From: CAZTAO01 sp964611645
GTDB lineage: Bacteria > Armatimonadota > UBA5829
Assembly: GCA_964611645.1 (NCBI GenBank)
Contig: CAZTAO010000012.1
Location: 1 to 64,000, forward strand
Direction of reading: 5' to 3'
Length of the DNA stretch: 64,000 nt
The notes beneath the pieces are model-generated. The model made no database searches. It had not been told where the DNA came from and saw nothing but the letters and a program-made list of their open reading frames with translations. The position numbers and the translations under genes are program-made. Positions 36,083 through 45,353 of this stretch are shown here, piece after piece. Every line of letters begins with the position of its first letter. The first letter of the stretch is position 1.

Positions 36083-37861
36083 ATGTGCCGTAACCTTAGC
36101 TATCTCGCCGCGTTCTTTCTTGCAGCGGTTATGGCGTGTACCGCCGCTTTTGCAGCCATACCACAACCCAAACCGGCAGTCCTGGTGAAAAATGGCAAGT
36201 CCATCGGCTGCATAGTACTCCCGGCAGCCGAGACCGACAAGGGCGTGATCAAGGCGGCCGATGACCTCTCGAAGTATCTGAAGGAGATGTCGGGGGCGGA
36301 TGTTCCTGTTCTGCGGGACAACGAGCCTTGCCCCGGCTTCCGACTGATGGTCGGCTCCACCCGGTTTGCACCGGTCAAGGCTTCGGAGGTATCTGAGGCC
36401 AGGGTAGCTTACGACGGGTTTGTCATCAAGTCGGTCCCCAATGGATTGGTTCTCGCGGGGCGGATTCCCAAGGGCACCAAGTGGGCAGTCTACCACTTCG
36501 CCGACCACATTCTGGGAATGCACTGGTTCTCCGCCGAGGACGACGGTCCCACCATCCCCAAGCGCGCGACGGTGCAGATACCCAAGCTCAATCTCACAGT
36601 CAAGCCGGACTTTGCCTGGCGGGGACAGTGGTGGTCTTTCCAGGTGATCTCCGAAGCACACACCAAACATACCTCCCCGCTTTCGAAGAAGCTCGCAGTC
36701 AACCGGGACACCTGGTGGGAGTACAACCGGCAGTGGGGCATCAATGCGGAGGTAGGACACGCGTTCATAACCCTGGTTCCCAAGGAGCTGTTCGCGGAGC
36801 ACCCGGAGTATTTCCCATACGTAAACTACACATTCAAGGAAGATAGATTGTCGCCGTTCAATGCGCAGGTCATACCCGCGGATGCTGAGGGCAATCTGCC
36901 GGCGTGGCCGTGGAAGTCGGGGCGTTACGGAGTCAATGACAGCTTCCAACGATGTTTCTCCAACCCGGCAGTGCTTGATATGACTGCCAAAGCCACCGCC
37001 CGCCAGTTCGCCGCCGACCCCACGCTCGAGTTCGCATCTCTGAGCAACAACGACGGCCCGTGGTGGTGCGCGTGCGACGACTGCAAGAAGCTGGGGCCTA
37101 CGAGATCACACCAGGCCCTCACGTTCTCTAGCAGGGTAGCGGCCGCGAACAAGGCCCTGTTCCCCGACCGGGGTTACTTCATGCTCGCCTATTCCCACAC
37201 GCTGGAGCCTCCGTCCGATATGATGGCGGATCCTGCGATTGTCCCGATAGTCGCCCCGCTGTGGCAGTGCCGGCTCCACTCGCTAATGTCCAACTGCCCG
37301 GACTGCGTGTATATGCGCAAAGTCTATAAAGAATGGTCGAGGATATGCCACGGCCGCATTGGCTATTATCCATACACCACCCCCGGCCCATTCACTTTCC
37401 CCGGGCCGATGGCTCTGGCTGAGGAAATGCGGTTCATTCACAAACTTGGCGGGCTGGGCTACATCCGGGAGAACCAGTTCACCCCGAAGGTCGGCTGGGC
37501 AATGATGAACTATATCGACACCCGCCTCCTGTGGAACACCAAGCTCGATGTTGCCAAGCTCAGAAGAGAGTTCATCAAGGGATACTACGGCAAGCTCGCC
37601 GCCAGACCCATCGAGCGCATCTACATAGCCATCGAGAAGGGGGCGGCGGACTCGATCACCGGCAAGCCCAGCCCCTATGACAGCGGCAACGGGCTGCACG
37701 AGTGGAAAGACGGCTACGAGGCAATCGGCGCAACCCTGGAGAAGTGCAAACCCGACATCGACAAAGCCCTGGCTGCCGCGACAAACGAGCAGGAGAAGTT
37801 CAAGTACAGGATCACCAGGGATATGAAGACCCTCACCGGCGAAGAACAGACGGAGTTTTAG
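36083..37861 (+). CDS. Secreted DUF4838 protein (copy 3)
   Basis: 592 residues with a signal peptide ending near residue 25 (TAAFAA). The GH67N-like domain (AADDLSKYLKEMSGADVPVL) is followed by the DUF4838 barrel with NNDGPWWCACDDC near residues 320-332 and GPTRSHQAL just after. It lacks the long C-terminal sandwich of copies 1 and 2, so it belongs to a different subgroup, shared with the next gene. GGAGGG lies only 3 bases before ATG, an unusually short spacing. Confidence 0.8.
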   Translation: MCRNLSYLAAFFLAAVMACTAAFAAIPQPKPAVLVKNGKSIGCIVLPAAETDKGVIKAADDLSKYLKEMSGADVPVLRDNEPCPGFRLMVGSTRFAPVKASEVSEARVAYDGFVIKSVPNGLVLAGRIPKGTKWAVYHFADHILGMHWFSAEDDGPTIPKRATVQIPKLNLTVKPDFAWRGQWWSFQVISEAHTKHTSPLSKKLAVNRDTWWEYNRQWGINAEVGHAFITLVPKELFAEHPEYFPYVNYTFKEDRLSPFNAQVIPADAEGNLPAWPWKSGRYGVNDSFQRCFSNPAVLDMTAKATARQFAADPTLEFASLSNNDGPWWCACDDCKKLGPTRSHQALTFSSRVAAANKALFPDRGYFMLAYSHTLEPPSDMMADPAIVPIVAPLWQCRLHSLMSNCPDCVYMRKVYKEWSRICHGRIGYYPYTTPGPFTFPGPMALAEEMRFIHKLGGLGYIRENQFTPKVGWAMMNYIDTRLLWNTKLDVAKLRREFIKGYYGKLAARPIERIYIAIEKGAADSITGKPSPYDSGNGLHEWKDGYEAIGATLEKCKPDIDKALAAATNEQEKFKYRITRDMKTLTGEEQTEF

Positions 37862-38037
37862 GCAAAATTCCCTCCCCTCGCAGGGGAGGGCTAGGGAGAG
37901 GTTCTTCTAGCGTAGGGATCATCCATATCTGTGACGCGAGAAGAACCTCCCCCCTTTCGCATCGCGGTCGCTGCGCTCCCTGGCGATGCTTGCGGGTGAC
38001 ACCTAGCCCCCTCCTGGTGCGGAGGGGGAATCTACAG
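37862..38037. repeat. Composite family A element
   Basis: Two family A hairpins (CCCTCCCC...GGGGAGGG and CCCCCTCC...GGAGGGGG) flank a middle containing GAACCTCC and the stem CGCATCGCGG...CTGGCGATGC. A near copy lies at 39836-40012 in the same position after the paralogous gene. Confidence 0.75.
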
Positions 38038-38075
38038 GCAACAACACGATGTGCAGGATAGGAAGTAACCATAGA

Positions 38076-39833
38076 ATGATAATCAATAGAGTTGTGCTGG
38101 CAGCCATTCTGCTGGCGCTGTCCCCCATATCCGCTGTGGCGGCGGATTCGTGCCTTGTGAAGAACGGCAAGGCGGCAGGCTGCATAGTCCTGCCACAAGA
38201 CGAGACCAACAAGGCCGTCGTCACCGCCGCGAACAACCTCGCTTCCTACCTGAAGACGATGACCGGGGCGGATGTGCCGGTGCTGCGAGACAACGAGCAG
38301 TCCACAGGGTTCCGGCTGCTTATAGGCTCGACCAGGTTTGCGCCGGTGAAGCCTTCTGACGTAACCGAGGCGAAGGTTGGCTTTGACGGGTTCATTATCA
38401 AGTCGGTCCCCAACGGCCTGTTGCTCGCTGGACGGATCCCGAAGGGGACTGAGTACGCCGTCTACCACTTCGCTGAAGAACTCCTTGGCATTCACTGGTT
38501 CAGCCCGGAAGACGACGGCCCGACCATCCCCGCACGCTCGAACGTGCAGATACCCAAGCTCAACTTGACGGTGAAGCCGGACTTCGCCTGGCGCGGCCAT
38601 TACTGGTCATTCCAGGGGCTGCCCATGCACCAGAACAAAGAGACCCCCCTATCAAAGGTTCTCAACACAAACCGCGACAAGTGGTGGGATTTCAACCGGC
38701 TCTGGGGCATCAATGCGGAGGTCGGCCACGCGTTCATAGCGCTGGTTCCCAAGGAGCTTTACGCGGAGCATCCGGAGTACTTCACATATCTCAACTACAC
38801 TTTCAAACACAATATATGGGCCCCGTTTGGCTCTGAGGTAGTCCCAGCCGACGCCCAGGGGAATATGCCAAAGTGGCCGTGGAAGACCGGGCGGCATGAT
38901 GGCGGCGGCGATGCCACCCAGCGCTGTTTCTCCAATCCGGATGTGCTGGAAATGGTTGCTGGCAAGCTCTCCAAGCAGTTCGATGCCGACCCAACCCTGC
39001 GCTTTGCATCCCTTAGCGCGAACGACGGCCCGTGGTGGTGCAATTGCGATGACTGCCTGGCCATGGGGCCTACGCGCTCTCACCAGGCTCTGGAGTTCGC
39101 CAATAGAGTGGCAAAGGCAAACAAGGCCAAGCACCCCGACCGCGGCTATTTCATGAACGCCTACATGGCCACTATTGAGCCGCCGGTTGGGATGAAAGCT
39201 GAGAAGGGGATAGTCCCGATAATAGCTCCGCTGTGGAACTGCGCAATCCACCCCATCTCATCGACCTGCCCGGACAGCGTATACATGCGCCGCGTCTACA
39301 CAGAGTGGTCCAAAATCACCAACGGCCACATCGGCTGCCGACCTTACACGACCCCAGGGCCTTTCACGTTCCCGGGGCCAGTAGCGCTAACAGAGATGAT
39401 GCAATACGTCCATAAGCGCGGCGCGATGGGCTTTATGCGGGAGAACCAGTTCACCCCCAAGGTCAACTGGGCTATGATGAACTGGCTGGAAACTAAGCTG
39501 ATGTGGAATGTGAACCGGGACGCGGCCAAGATGCGGCGTCTGTTCATAGAGGGTTACTACGGCAAGAAGGCTGCCGAACCGATTGAGCGAATCTACAAAG
39601 CCATAGAAAAGGGCGCGGCTGATTCGGTGACCGGCATAGCCAGCTCAGCCGAAAACGGCAACGGCCTGCACGAGTGGAAAGACGGCTACGAGCCGCTCCG
39701 CTCGACCATAGAGAAGTGCCAACCCGACATTGACAAAGCCCTGGCCATTGCGCAAAATGAGCAGGAAAAGTTCAAGTACCGTATCACCAGAGACATAAAG
39801 ACCCTGACCGGCGAGGAACAGTCGGAGTTTTAG
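38076..39833 (+). CDS. Secreted DUF4838 protein (copy 4)
   Basis: 585 residues from ATG 38076, with AGGAAG about 10 bases upstream, preferred to the in-frame ATG at 38049 because the signal peptide MIINRVVLAAILLALSP then begins properly. It is a close duplicate of copy 3, sharing GFDGFIIKSVPNGLLLAGRIPKG, SANDGPWWCNCDDC near residues 314-327 and a nearly identical C-terminus (TRDIKTLTGEEQSEF). The two genes probably arose by tandem duplication, and each is followed by the same composite repeat. Confidence 0.8.
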   Translation: MIINRVVLAAILLALSPISAVAADSCLVKNGKAAGCIVLPQDETNKAVVTAANNLASYLKTMTGADVPVLRDNEQSTGFRLLIGSTRFAPVKPSDVTEAKVGFDGFIIKSVPNGLLLAGRIPKGTEYAVYHFAEELLGIHWFSPEDDGPTIPARSNVQIPKLNLTVKPDFAWRGHYWSFQGLPMHQNKETPLSKVLNTNRDKWWDFNRLWGINAEVGHAFIALVPKELYAEHPEYFTYLNYTFKHNIWAPFGSEVVPADAQGNMPKWPWKTGRHDGGGDATQRCFSNPDVLEMVAGKLSKQFDADPTLRFASLSANDGPWWCNCDDCLAMGPTRSHQALEFANRVAKANKAKHPDRGYFMNAYMATIEPPVGMKAEKGIVPIIAPLWNCAIHPISSTCPDSVYMRRVYTEWSKITNGHIGCRPYTTPGPFTFPGPVALTEMMQYVHKRGAMGFMRENQFTPKVNWAMMNWLETKLMWNVNRDAAKMRRLFIEGYYGKKAAEPIERIYKAIEKGAADSVTGIASSAENGNGLHEWKDGYEPLRSTIEKCQPDIDKALAIAQNEQEKFKYRITRDIKTLTGEEQSEF

Positions 39834-39835
39834 AT

Positions 39836-40012
39836 AAGTAACTCCCTCTCCCCGCTGGGAGAGGGCTGGGGTGAGGTTCCTTCAGCCTTACAGGGTTAAT
39901 CATTGTCACGTCAGGAGAACCGCCCCCCTTTCGCATCGCGGTTGCTTCGCTCCCTGGCGATGCTTGCGGGTTATACCTAACCCCCTCCTACCGTGGAGGG
40001 GGAATGAACAGG
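39836..40012. repeat. Composite family A element
   Basis: CCCTCTCCC (39844-39852) pairs with GGGAGAGGG (39857-39865); the middle and right end match the element at 37862-38037. Confidence 0.75.
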
Positions 40013-40019
40013 AGCAAAC

Positions 40020-41228
40020 ATGAGACCAACTACATCAAAGAAACCACTTATTGAATGGATGCTTAACGGGGACCCTGATCTGGTCCCGATACTTATGGGA
40101 GACCCTCGTTCCACGGCGTCTTCTTACTTCGACATACCGATCAGGGTTGAGGGGGAGTCGATATCGTTTACCGATGTCGTTGGTTCGAGGATCACCCCTG
40201 AGATGGTGCTTCAGTGCTCGAAGGAAACCGGCACTCATATCCATGTGAGCCTTGGTGGAGCTACCCACTTGGACGCGCTGGCCTTTATGCCTGATGTGGT
40301 TACCGAGGTGGGGCAGGAGGTAGACGGTTCCGGGGCTGTTCGTAAGAGCACCTCCATCAAGACTCCCGAGGGGACGCTGTCGGAAGTCTTCGTAACCCCC
40401 GTCGGCAAGCCGGCCTATTGGGAGAGTCACCTGGTGAAGTCGGACGCTGACATGAAGGCGTTCGCGTATCTCATCAAAGAGACAGCCAGAGTCAGCCTGG
40501 AGGACGCCCGATTTGCCGATGGCTTGAAAGCGAAGTATACCGCGCAGGCCCAGATGTGGCCGGACTGGGTGCCGCTGTATGTTATGATGGGCGTTCCCAC
40601 ATTCGCCCTCACCTGCAACCTCTACATGGCCACAGCCGACTCGTTCTACATAATGGAAGACCACAAGGACCTGATGGAGGAGCTGTTCGAGAGTTGCGCG
40701 GCGACCAACGGGGTCGCGCTGAAGTGCGCGGCGGAGTCCGGCGCGGACTTCACCCTTGGCGCAATCAATGGCCTGGAGATCTACTCTCCCAGCTACTACA
40801 CCGACTATTTCATTTCGCAGGCCCGCCAGCTTCACGACACCGCGCACTCGCTGGGGATGTTGGGTTGGGTCCACACATGCGGGCTTATGAAGCAACTGGT
40901 GGAGCGCAACACTTACGCGCAAATGAACAACGACGTGCAGGAGAGCCTCTCTCACCCGCCCCTCGGAGACCTCGATGACCTGAGGCAGGCCCGCGCGGCC
41001 ATCGGCGACAAGATAGTCACCAGAGGTGCAGTAAACGTGAGCCTGTTTTACGACTATGCCGCGAGCACCGACGAGGTCCGCTCGCGCACGAAATACGTCC
41101 TTGACCAGACCCGAGGCTTCCGCAACATGATAGGCGACACCAACGACTCCTACCCCCCCTACAGCCGGGAGAACATTATGGCGATGGTAGACGAGGTGAG
41201 GAGGAGTGGGAGGATGTTTGTGGTCTGA
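40020..41228 (+). CDS. URO-D family protein (uroporphyrinogen decarboxylase-like, methyltransferase-like)
   Basis: A 402-residue TIM-barrel protein of the uroporphyrinogen decarboxylase family. The C-terminal half carries GWVHTCGLMKQL, the His-x-Cys zinc pattern of MtaA-type cobalamin methyltransferases, followed by EIYSPSYYTD and RGAVNVSLFY barrel units. The N-terminal arginine loop of true HemE is absent, so haem synthesis is unlikely. Corrinoid-dependent demethylation or another ligand transfer is possible, but no corrinoid protein is encoded nearby. A distant relative lies at 51281. Confidence 0.7.
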   Translation: MRPTTSKKPLIEWMLNGDPDLVPILMGDPRSTASSYFDIPIRVEGESISFTDVVGSRITPEMVLQCSKETGTHIHVSLGGATHLDALAFMPDVVTEVGQEVDGSGAVRKSTSIKTPEGTLSEVFVTPVGKPAYWESHLVKSDADMKAFAYLIKETARVSLEDARFADGLKAKYTAQAQMWPDWVPLYVMMGVPTFALTCNLYMATADSFYIMEDHKDLMEELFESCAATNGVALKCAAESGADFTLGAINGLEIYSPSYYTDYFISQARQLHDTAHSLGMLGWVHTCGLMKQLVERNTYAQMNNDVQESLSHPPLGDLDDLRQARAAIGDKIVTRGAVNVSLFYDYAASTDEVRSRTKYVLDQTRGFRNMIGDTNDSYPPYSRENIMAMVDEVRRSGRMFVV

Positions 41229-41243
41229 ATCGCGAATGACGCG

Positions 41244-41515
41244 AAACCCTCTCCTACCGCAGTGGGAGAGGGAGCAGCATTCCCCCTCCGCGCCGGAGGG
41301 GGTTAGGGGGCGGTTTTTCAAGCGTAACAATGGCTAGACTTGTAAGGCTGAAAGAACCTCACCCCAGCCCTCTCCGTGCGCGGAGAGGGAGCAGCATTCC
41401 CCCTCCGCGCTAGGAGGGGGCTAGGGGGCGGTTCTTCAAGCGTAACAATGACTAGACTTGTAAGGCTGAAGGAACCTCACCCCGGCCCTCTCCCAGCGGG
41501 GAGAGGGAGCCATCC
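41244..41515. repeat. Tandem cluster of family A elements (354-base gap)
   Basis: This gap before the C45 gene holds two tandem units with a period of 117 bases (starting at GAGCAGCATT, 41272 and 41389) and a partial third. Each unit has a CCCTC...GAGGG hairpin, a CCCCCTCC...GGAGGGGG hairpin and a middle with CAAGCGTAACAATG and GACTTGTAAGGCTGAA. No gene is visible. Confidence 0.85.
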
Positions 41516-41582
41516 CCCAGAAGGAAACCCCCACCCCGTTGCCGTATGCTTCAGTATAGACCACTTGATTGGAGACTCATCC

Positions 41583-42728
41583 ATGCGCTCGTTCACCCGC
41601 CTTCTGCTTATCACTCTGATCCTTCTTTGCGCCACTGCTGCCTGGGCCGATACTATGGCCCCGCGCGTGTTTATTGCTCGGGAGGGCAAGGGTTACCTTG
41701 AGCGCGTTGGGACTATGTTGGTTCTGCATGTTAAGGGCACGCCGGAGGAGATGGGTCGCCAGCAGGGGGTGCTTCTGAAGGATGACATCAACGCGATGGT
41801 GCGAACCATTCAGGAGCGGGCTAAGGAGAAGCTGGGCGTGGCTACTGATGTTGGGTTTGCGCTGTTTGACAAGGTCTGGAAAGAGCAGCAGGCCTGTACC
41901 CCCAAGCGCTACTCGCAGGAGATTGAGGCTCTGGCCAAGGGCTGTGGGCTGCCGTTTCAGTTGATGCGGTCGGTCAACACCATCCCCGAGTTCTTCCACT
42001 GCAGCGGGTTCGCGGTGTTTGGAGGAGCCACCACGGACGGCGCCCTCTACCACGGCCGGATTCTGGACTACGGCGTGGATATGGGCTATCAGGACCATGC
42101 GGTGGTGGTGATTGCGGAGCCTAAGGGGTTTGTGCCGTTCGTAAACGTCAGCTTTGCCGGGTTTGTGGGATCGGTGACCGGGATGAACCTGAAGGGCATC
42201 GGTTTTGGCGAGATGGGCGGTAACGGCCAGGGCAAGTGGGACGGCACTCCGATGGCGTTCCTGATGCGGCGGGGCATGGAGGAGTCCAAGACCCTCGCCG
42301 ACGCCAGGGCCATATTCACCAACAGCAAGCGCACCTGCGAGTATTACTACGTTCTATCCGACGCGAAGATTCCCAGCGCGCTGGGGGTTGCGGCGACTCC
42401 GGAGAAGATAGAGTTTGTGGGGCCGAACGAGGCTTACGGGCCGGTGAACGTCCCGATTAAGGATGCGGTAGTGATATCCGGCGGCGATCGCTACACCCTG
42501 CTCACCCAGCGCATCAAGGACAACTGGGGCAAGCTCGACGCTACGGCCTGCCGGGAACTGATGCGCCGCCCGGTCTCAATGACCAGCAACCTCCACAGCG
42601 TCCTGATGGCCCCCAAGACCGCCGAACTATGGGTAGCCTACGCCACCACCACCGGCGAACCCGCCAGCGAACAACCCTACACCTATCTGAACGTGAAAGA
42701 ACTGATGGCGAAGGAACCGGGGAGGTAG
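41583..42728 (+). CDS. Secreted C45-family acyltransferase/amidohydrolase-like protein
   Basis: 381 residues from ATG 41583, giving a signal peptide (MRSFTRLLLITLILLCATAAWA). The fold is Ntn-hydrolase of the acyl-CoA:6-aminopenicillanate acyltransferase type. Cys140 in FHCSGFAV is the likely autoproteolytic nucleophile, followed by GRILDYGVDMG and GSVTGMNLKGIG, typical of the family. Such proteins cleave or transfer acyl-amide groups. A signal peptide and a separated N-terminal segment before Cys140 agree with maturation by self-cleavage. It is 4 bases ahead of a DUF4091 gene. Confidence 0.75.
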   Translation: MRSFTRLLLITLILLCATAAWADTMAPRVFIAREGKGYLERVGTMLVLHVKGTPEEMGRQQGVLLKDDINAMVRTIQERAKEKLGVATDVGFALFDKVWKEQQACTPKRYSQEIEALAKGCGLPFQLMRSVNTIPEFFHCSGFAVFGGATTDGALYHGRILDYGVDMGYQDHAVVVIAEPKGFVPFVNVSFAGFVGSVTGMNLKGIGFGEMGGNGQGKWDGTPMAFLMRRGMEESKTLADARAIFTNSKRTCEYYYVLSDAKIPSALGVAATPEKIEFVGPNEAYGPVNVPIKDAVVISGGDRYTLLTQRIKDNWGKLDATACRELMRRPVSMTSNLHSVLMAPKTAELWVAYATTTGEPASEQPYTYLNVKELMAKEPGR

Positions 42729-42732
42729 GGAA

Positions 42733-44382
42733 ATGACAGATTCCAGTAAGTCCAGCGCCGAGAAGAACACGGCTTTCACGCTAAGCTCCGCATCCAGCTT
42801 GCAGAGGGTGTTTCGGGACCGCCCTTTCTATGGCGAGCCCGGGCGGCCTATCGAGCTTTCAGCGGCTGCCAACGGCTGGGCCAGCGCTCAGGTGGTCATA
42901 TTGGCGGGAGACAAGCGCCTGCGGGACGTGCAGGTAAGTGTTTCGGACCTCGGTAGCTGGATACATGACATGGATTGCCGCGAGACCAGGCACGCCATCC
43001 CCGGCCAAAGCTTTCCGGGAGACGTGTTCGAGCTTTCCAGAGTCCACTATGTGGAGATCAAGGTTCCGTCCGGGGGAAGGACCGGCCCTATCGGCTGGCA
43101 CCCCGACCCTCTCGAGCCTCTGGGCCCCGGACACAGCTTTGAAGTCGAGCCGGGCAGCGTTCAGCCGATATGGCTGACTGTAAAGATCCCGCCGGAGTTC
43201 GGCGACCACGACATCCGCCAGGTCAGGCACTGGAATTACTCGGGGACGGTGACCGTGCAGGCAGATGTTGAGGGAGTTGGCGTGGTCTCGCATGAGATTC
43301 CGCTGATCCTCAGGGTGGCCAGGTTCAGGCTGCCGCACCGGCGGATTCTGCACATCTGGTCGATGTTCGACCTCAGCTCCTGGCGGGAGTTCTACAACTG
43401 GATGTCGCCCGAGGAAAGCCGGAAAGCTTGGGAGGCGGGGGCTTTCCTGCTTGCCCGATATGGGATCACGCCCACCACCGCGCCGGCCTCGGAGTTCGGT
43501 GACAAACCCGACCTCGATTACTACGAGCGGTTCTACCGCAAGGTCTTGGAGCTGGGCGCGCCCCATCTGGAGATTGCGCCGGAGAGCTGGCCGGTGGTCC
43601 TGAAGAACGGTTGGGACGACATCGCCTACTTCTACATAGGCAGCGAGTGGCCAAGGGAAGCCAACCCCAAGTTCGCAGCGGATATGCGCGACTATCTGGC
43701 AAAGGCCCCGGGGGTGAAGATATCAGTGGCGGGAGTGCATCCCGATGAGAGTCTGGCGGGTCTGGTAAGCGTGTGGACGCAGGTGTCATTTATGACGGCG
43801 GATGCTGCTGTGCGCGAGAGAGTCAAGCGAGGAGAACAGTTATGGTGGTATGTGTGCTGCACGCCGGTGGAGCCTTACGCCAACTGCACGCTCGATTCTC
43901 CCCAGATCGACCCGCGGATCCTGGGCTGGCAGCTTTATCAGTATGGCTGCACCGGCTTCTACTACTGGCGGGCGAGCCAGTTGGGGGGCAACACACAGGA
44001 CGACACCCCCGAGCAGAAGTGGCCCAACCGCCCATGGGACACCGCCACATCGGACGTGGCATCCCAGCACAATGACGGCCAACTCATCTACCCCGGCCCG
44101 GACGGCAAACCCTGGAGCAGCATAAGGCTGGAGAACCTGCGAGACGGCGCTGACGACTACGACTACCTGGTAATCCTGCGGCGATATGTCGACAAACTGA
44201 AAGGCGCAGGCGCATACCCGGGCATAGTCGACCGGTCCGAAGAAGCCCTGAAAGTCAACCCCACCCTATCAACAGGCATAGCCGCCTACACCAAGGACCC
44301 GGCGATTGTGGAATACGAGCGACTGCGGGTCTTTGGGCTGATTACTGAGGCGCGGTTGGCGCTGGGGGAGATTAGTTATTGA
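42733..44382 (+). CDS. DUF4091/GH123-like protein without signal peptide
   Basis: 549 residues. The N-terminal third is a beta-sandwich, the rest a TIM barrel ending in the DUF4091 signature ENLRDGADDYDYLVIL near residues 470-485. At the position equivalent to the catalytic Asp-Glu of GH123, this protein has YIGSEWP with Ser304-Glu305, so the Asp is missing while the Glu is kept. No signal peptide is visible, unlike the paralogue at 3484, which implies cytosolic action or loss of export. Its end overlaps the convergent gene by 7 bases. Confidence 0.7.
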   Translation: MTDSSKSSAEKNTAFTLSSASSLQRVFRDRPFYGEPGRPIELSAAANGWASAQVVILAGDKRLRDVQVSVSDLGSWIHDMDCRETRHAIPGQSFPGDVFELSRVHYVEIKVPSGGRTGPIGWHPDPLEPLGPGHSFEVEPGSVQPIWLTVKIPPEFGDHDIRQVRHWNYSGTVTVQADVEGVGVVSHEIPLILRVARFRLPHRRILHIWSMFDLSSWREFYNWMSPEESRKAWEAGAFLLARYGITPTTAPASEFGDKPDLDYYERFYRKVLELGAPHLEIAPESWPVVLKNGWDDIAYFYIGSEWPREANPKFAADMRDYLAKAPGVKISVAGVHPDESLAGLVSVWTQVSFMTADAAVRERVKRGEQLWWYVCCTPVEPYANCTLDSPQIDPRILGWQLYQYGCTGFYYWRASQLGGNTQDDTPEQKWPNRPWDTATSDVASQHNDGQLIYPGPDGKPWSSIRLENLRDGADDYDYLVILRRYVDKLKGAGAYPGIVDRSEEALKVNPTLSTGIAAYTKDPAIVEYERLRVFGLITEARLALGEISY

Positions 44383-45353
44383 CACTCTCCCCAAGCATGA
44401 AGCCGCACCTCGATCTCATGCCGGACACGAGAGCCTGGCGTCCAGAATACTCCAGTATTCGGCGGCAGGCTGGTGATGATCTTGCGTAGAGCAGATGCGC
44501 CAGATGGGCCTATGCCATCCACCACCCGGTATAGGTGATGCGCGGATTCCTGTTTCTCGGTAACCCGGACAAGGCTCTTGACGACGTAGGGCAAGACACT
44601 AGGACCGGCGGCCACAAGCTCGTCGACATCTGACATCCAACGAGCTGGCGCGGGGTTGCCTTCTCTGTAGCCCTCCTCACCGCCAATATATGCGCGTTCA
44701 AGATCATCGACCAAGTGGCGAATGCGCGCGGGAGAGAGCGAATGATGTGTAGCTCGTCCGGGAACTACCTTGCGGATGGCCCCACAGATGCCGCACCTGT
44801 CACCCTGCCAAACGTGCTCTCGATCCCTGATCTTCCCGCACGAGATGCACTTGCAGCCGTTCCAGGGATGAGGCAGTTCTGTACCGCATTGCTCACACTT
44901 GCAGAATGTAGGATTATGTCGAGTTGCTTTACAGAGTCTGCAGGTGCATCCACTCCAATGGTGCTCTTGATCCCGTGACTTGAGGCACTTCTTACACGAA
45001 CACCCTATCCACTGGTGATCTTCATCCCTCACGCTCCCACACGCTATGCACTTACAGCCGTCCCATTCGTGGCCCTCATCTCTCGTCTTTCCGCAGAGCC
45101 TACACTTGCAGCCATCCCACGAGTGGTCCTGATCCCGTTGAGACTTGCTGCCATCCCGACCGTGGACCACGTTTCGGCTCTTTCCACAGCGCCGACATTT
45201 GCAGTCATCCCAATCGTGAGCTTTATCTCTTATCTTGCCGCAGTACTTACACTTACACCCGTGCCACTGATGACGGGTATCGCTCGTCATTCCGCAACGC
45301 TCACACTGGCACGCCTTCCAGGCGTGAATCCCTAGCTTGCATAGTACGCTCAC
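44376..45353 (-). CDS. Cys-rich tandem-repeat (zinc-ribbon-like) protein
   Basis: 325 residues from GTG 45353 behind GTGGAGGA. Residues about 8-195 are about ten repeats of roughly 18 residues with the pattern H-x-W-x-G-C-x-C-x-x-C-G-x-x-R-D (for example HSWDGCKCRLCGKTRDEG). Each contributes three Cys and one His, enough for zinc or an iron-sulfur centre. Residues about 205-325 are a different helical domain (ARIRHLVDDLERAYIGG...LPYVVKSLVRV), perhaps HEAT-like. It is cytosolic and of unknown function. Confidence 0.75.
   Translation of the reverse strand: MSVLCKLGIHAWKACQCERCGMTSDTRHQWHGCKCKYCGKIRDKAHDWDDCKCRRCGKSRNVVHGRDGSKSQRDQDHSWDGCKCRLCGKTRDEGHEWDGCKCIACGSVRDEDHQWIGCSCKKCLKSRDQEHHWSGCTCRLCKATRHNPTFCKCEQCGTELPHPWNGCKCISCGKIRDREHVWQGDRCGICGAIRKVVPGRATHHSLSPARIRHLVDDLERAYIGGEEGYREGNPAPARWMSDVDELVAAGPSVLPYVVKSLVRVTEKQESAHHLYRVVDGIGPSGASALRKIITSLPPNTGVFWTPGSRVRHEIEVRLHAWGECQ

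Noticed and set aside
40020..41228. Calling the URO-D-family proteins hemE
   Set aside because: The arginine-rich N-terminal motif of HemE is missing, the HTCG/HSCG motif is present, and there is no haem gene nearby.
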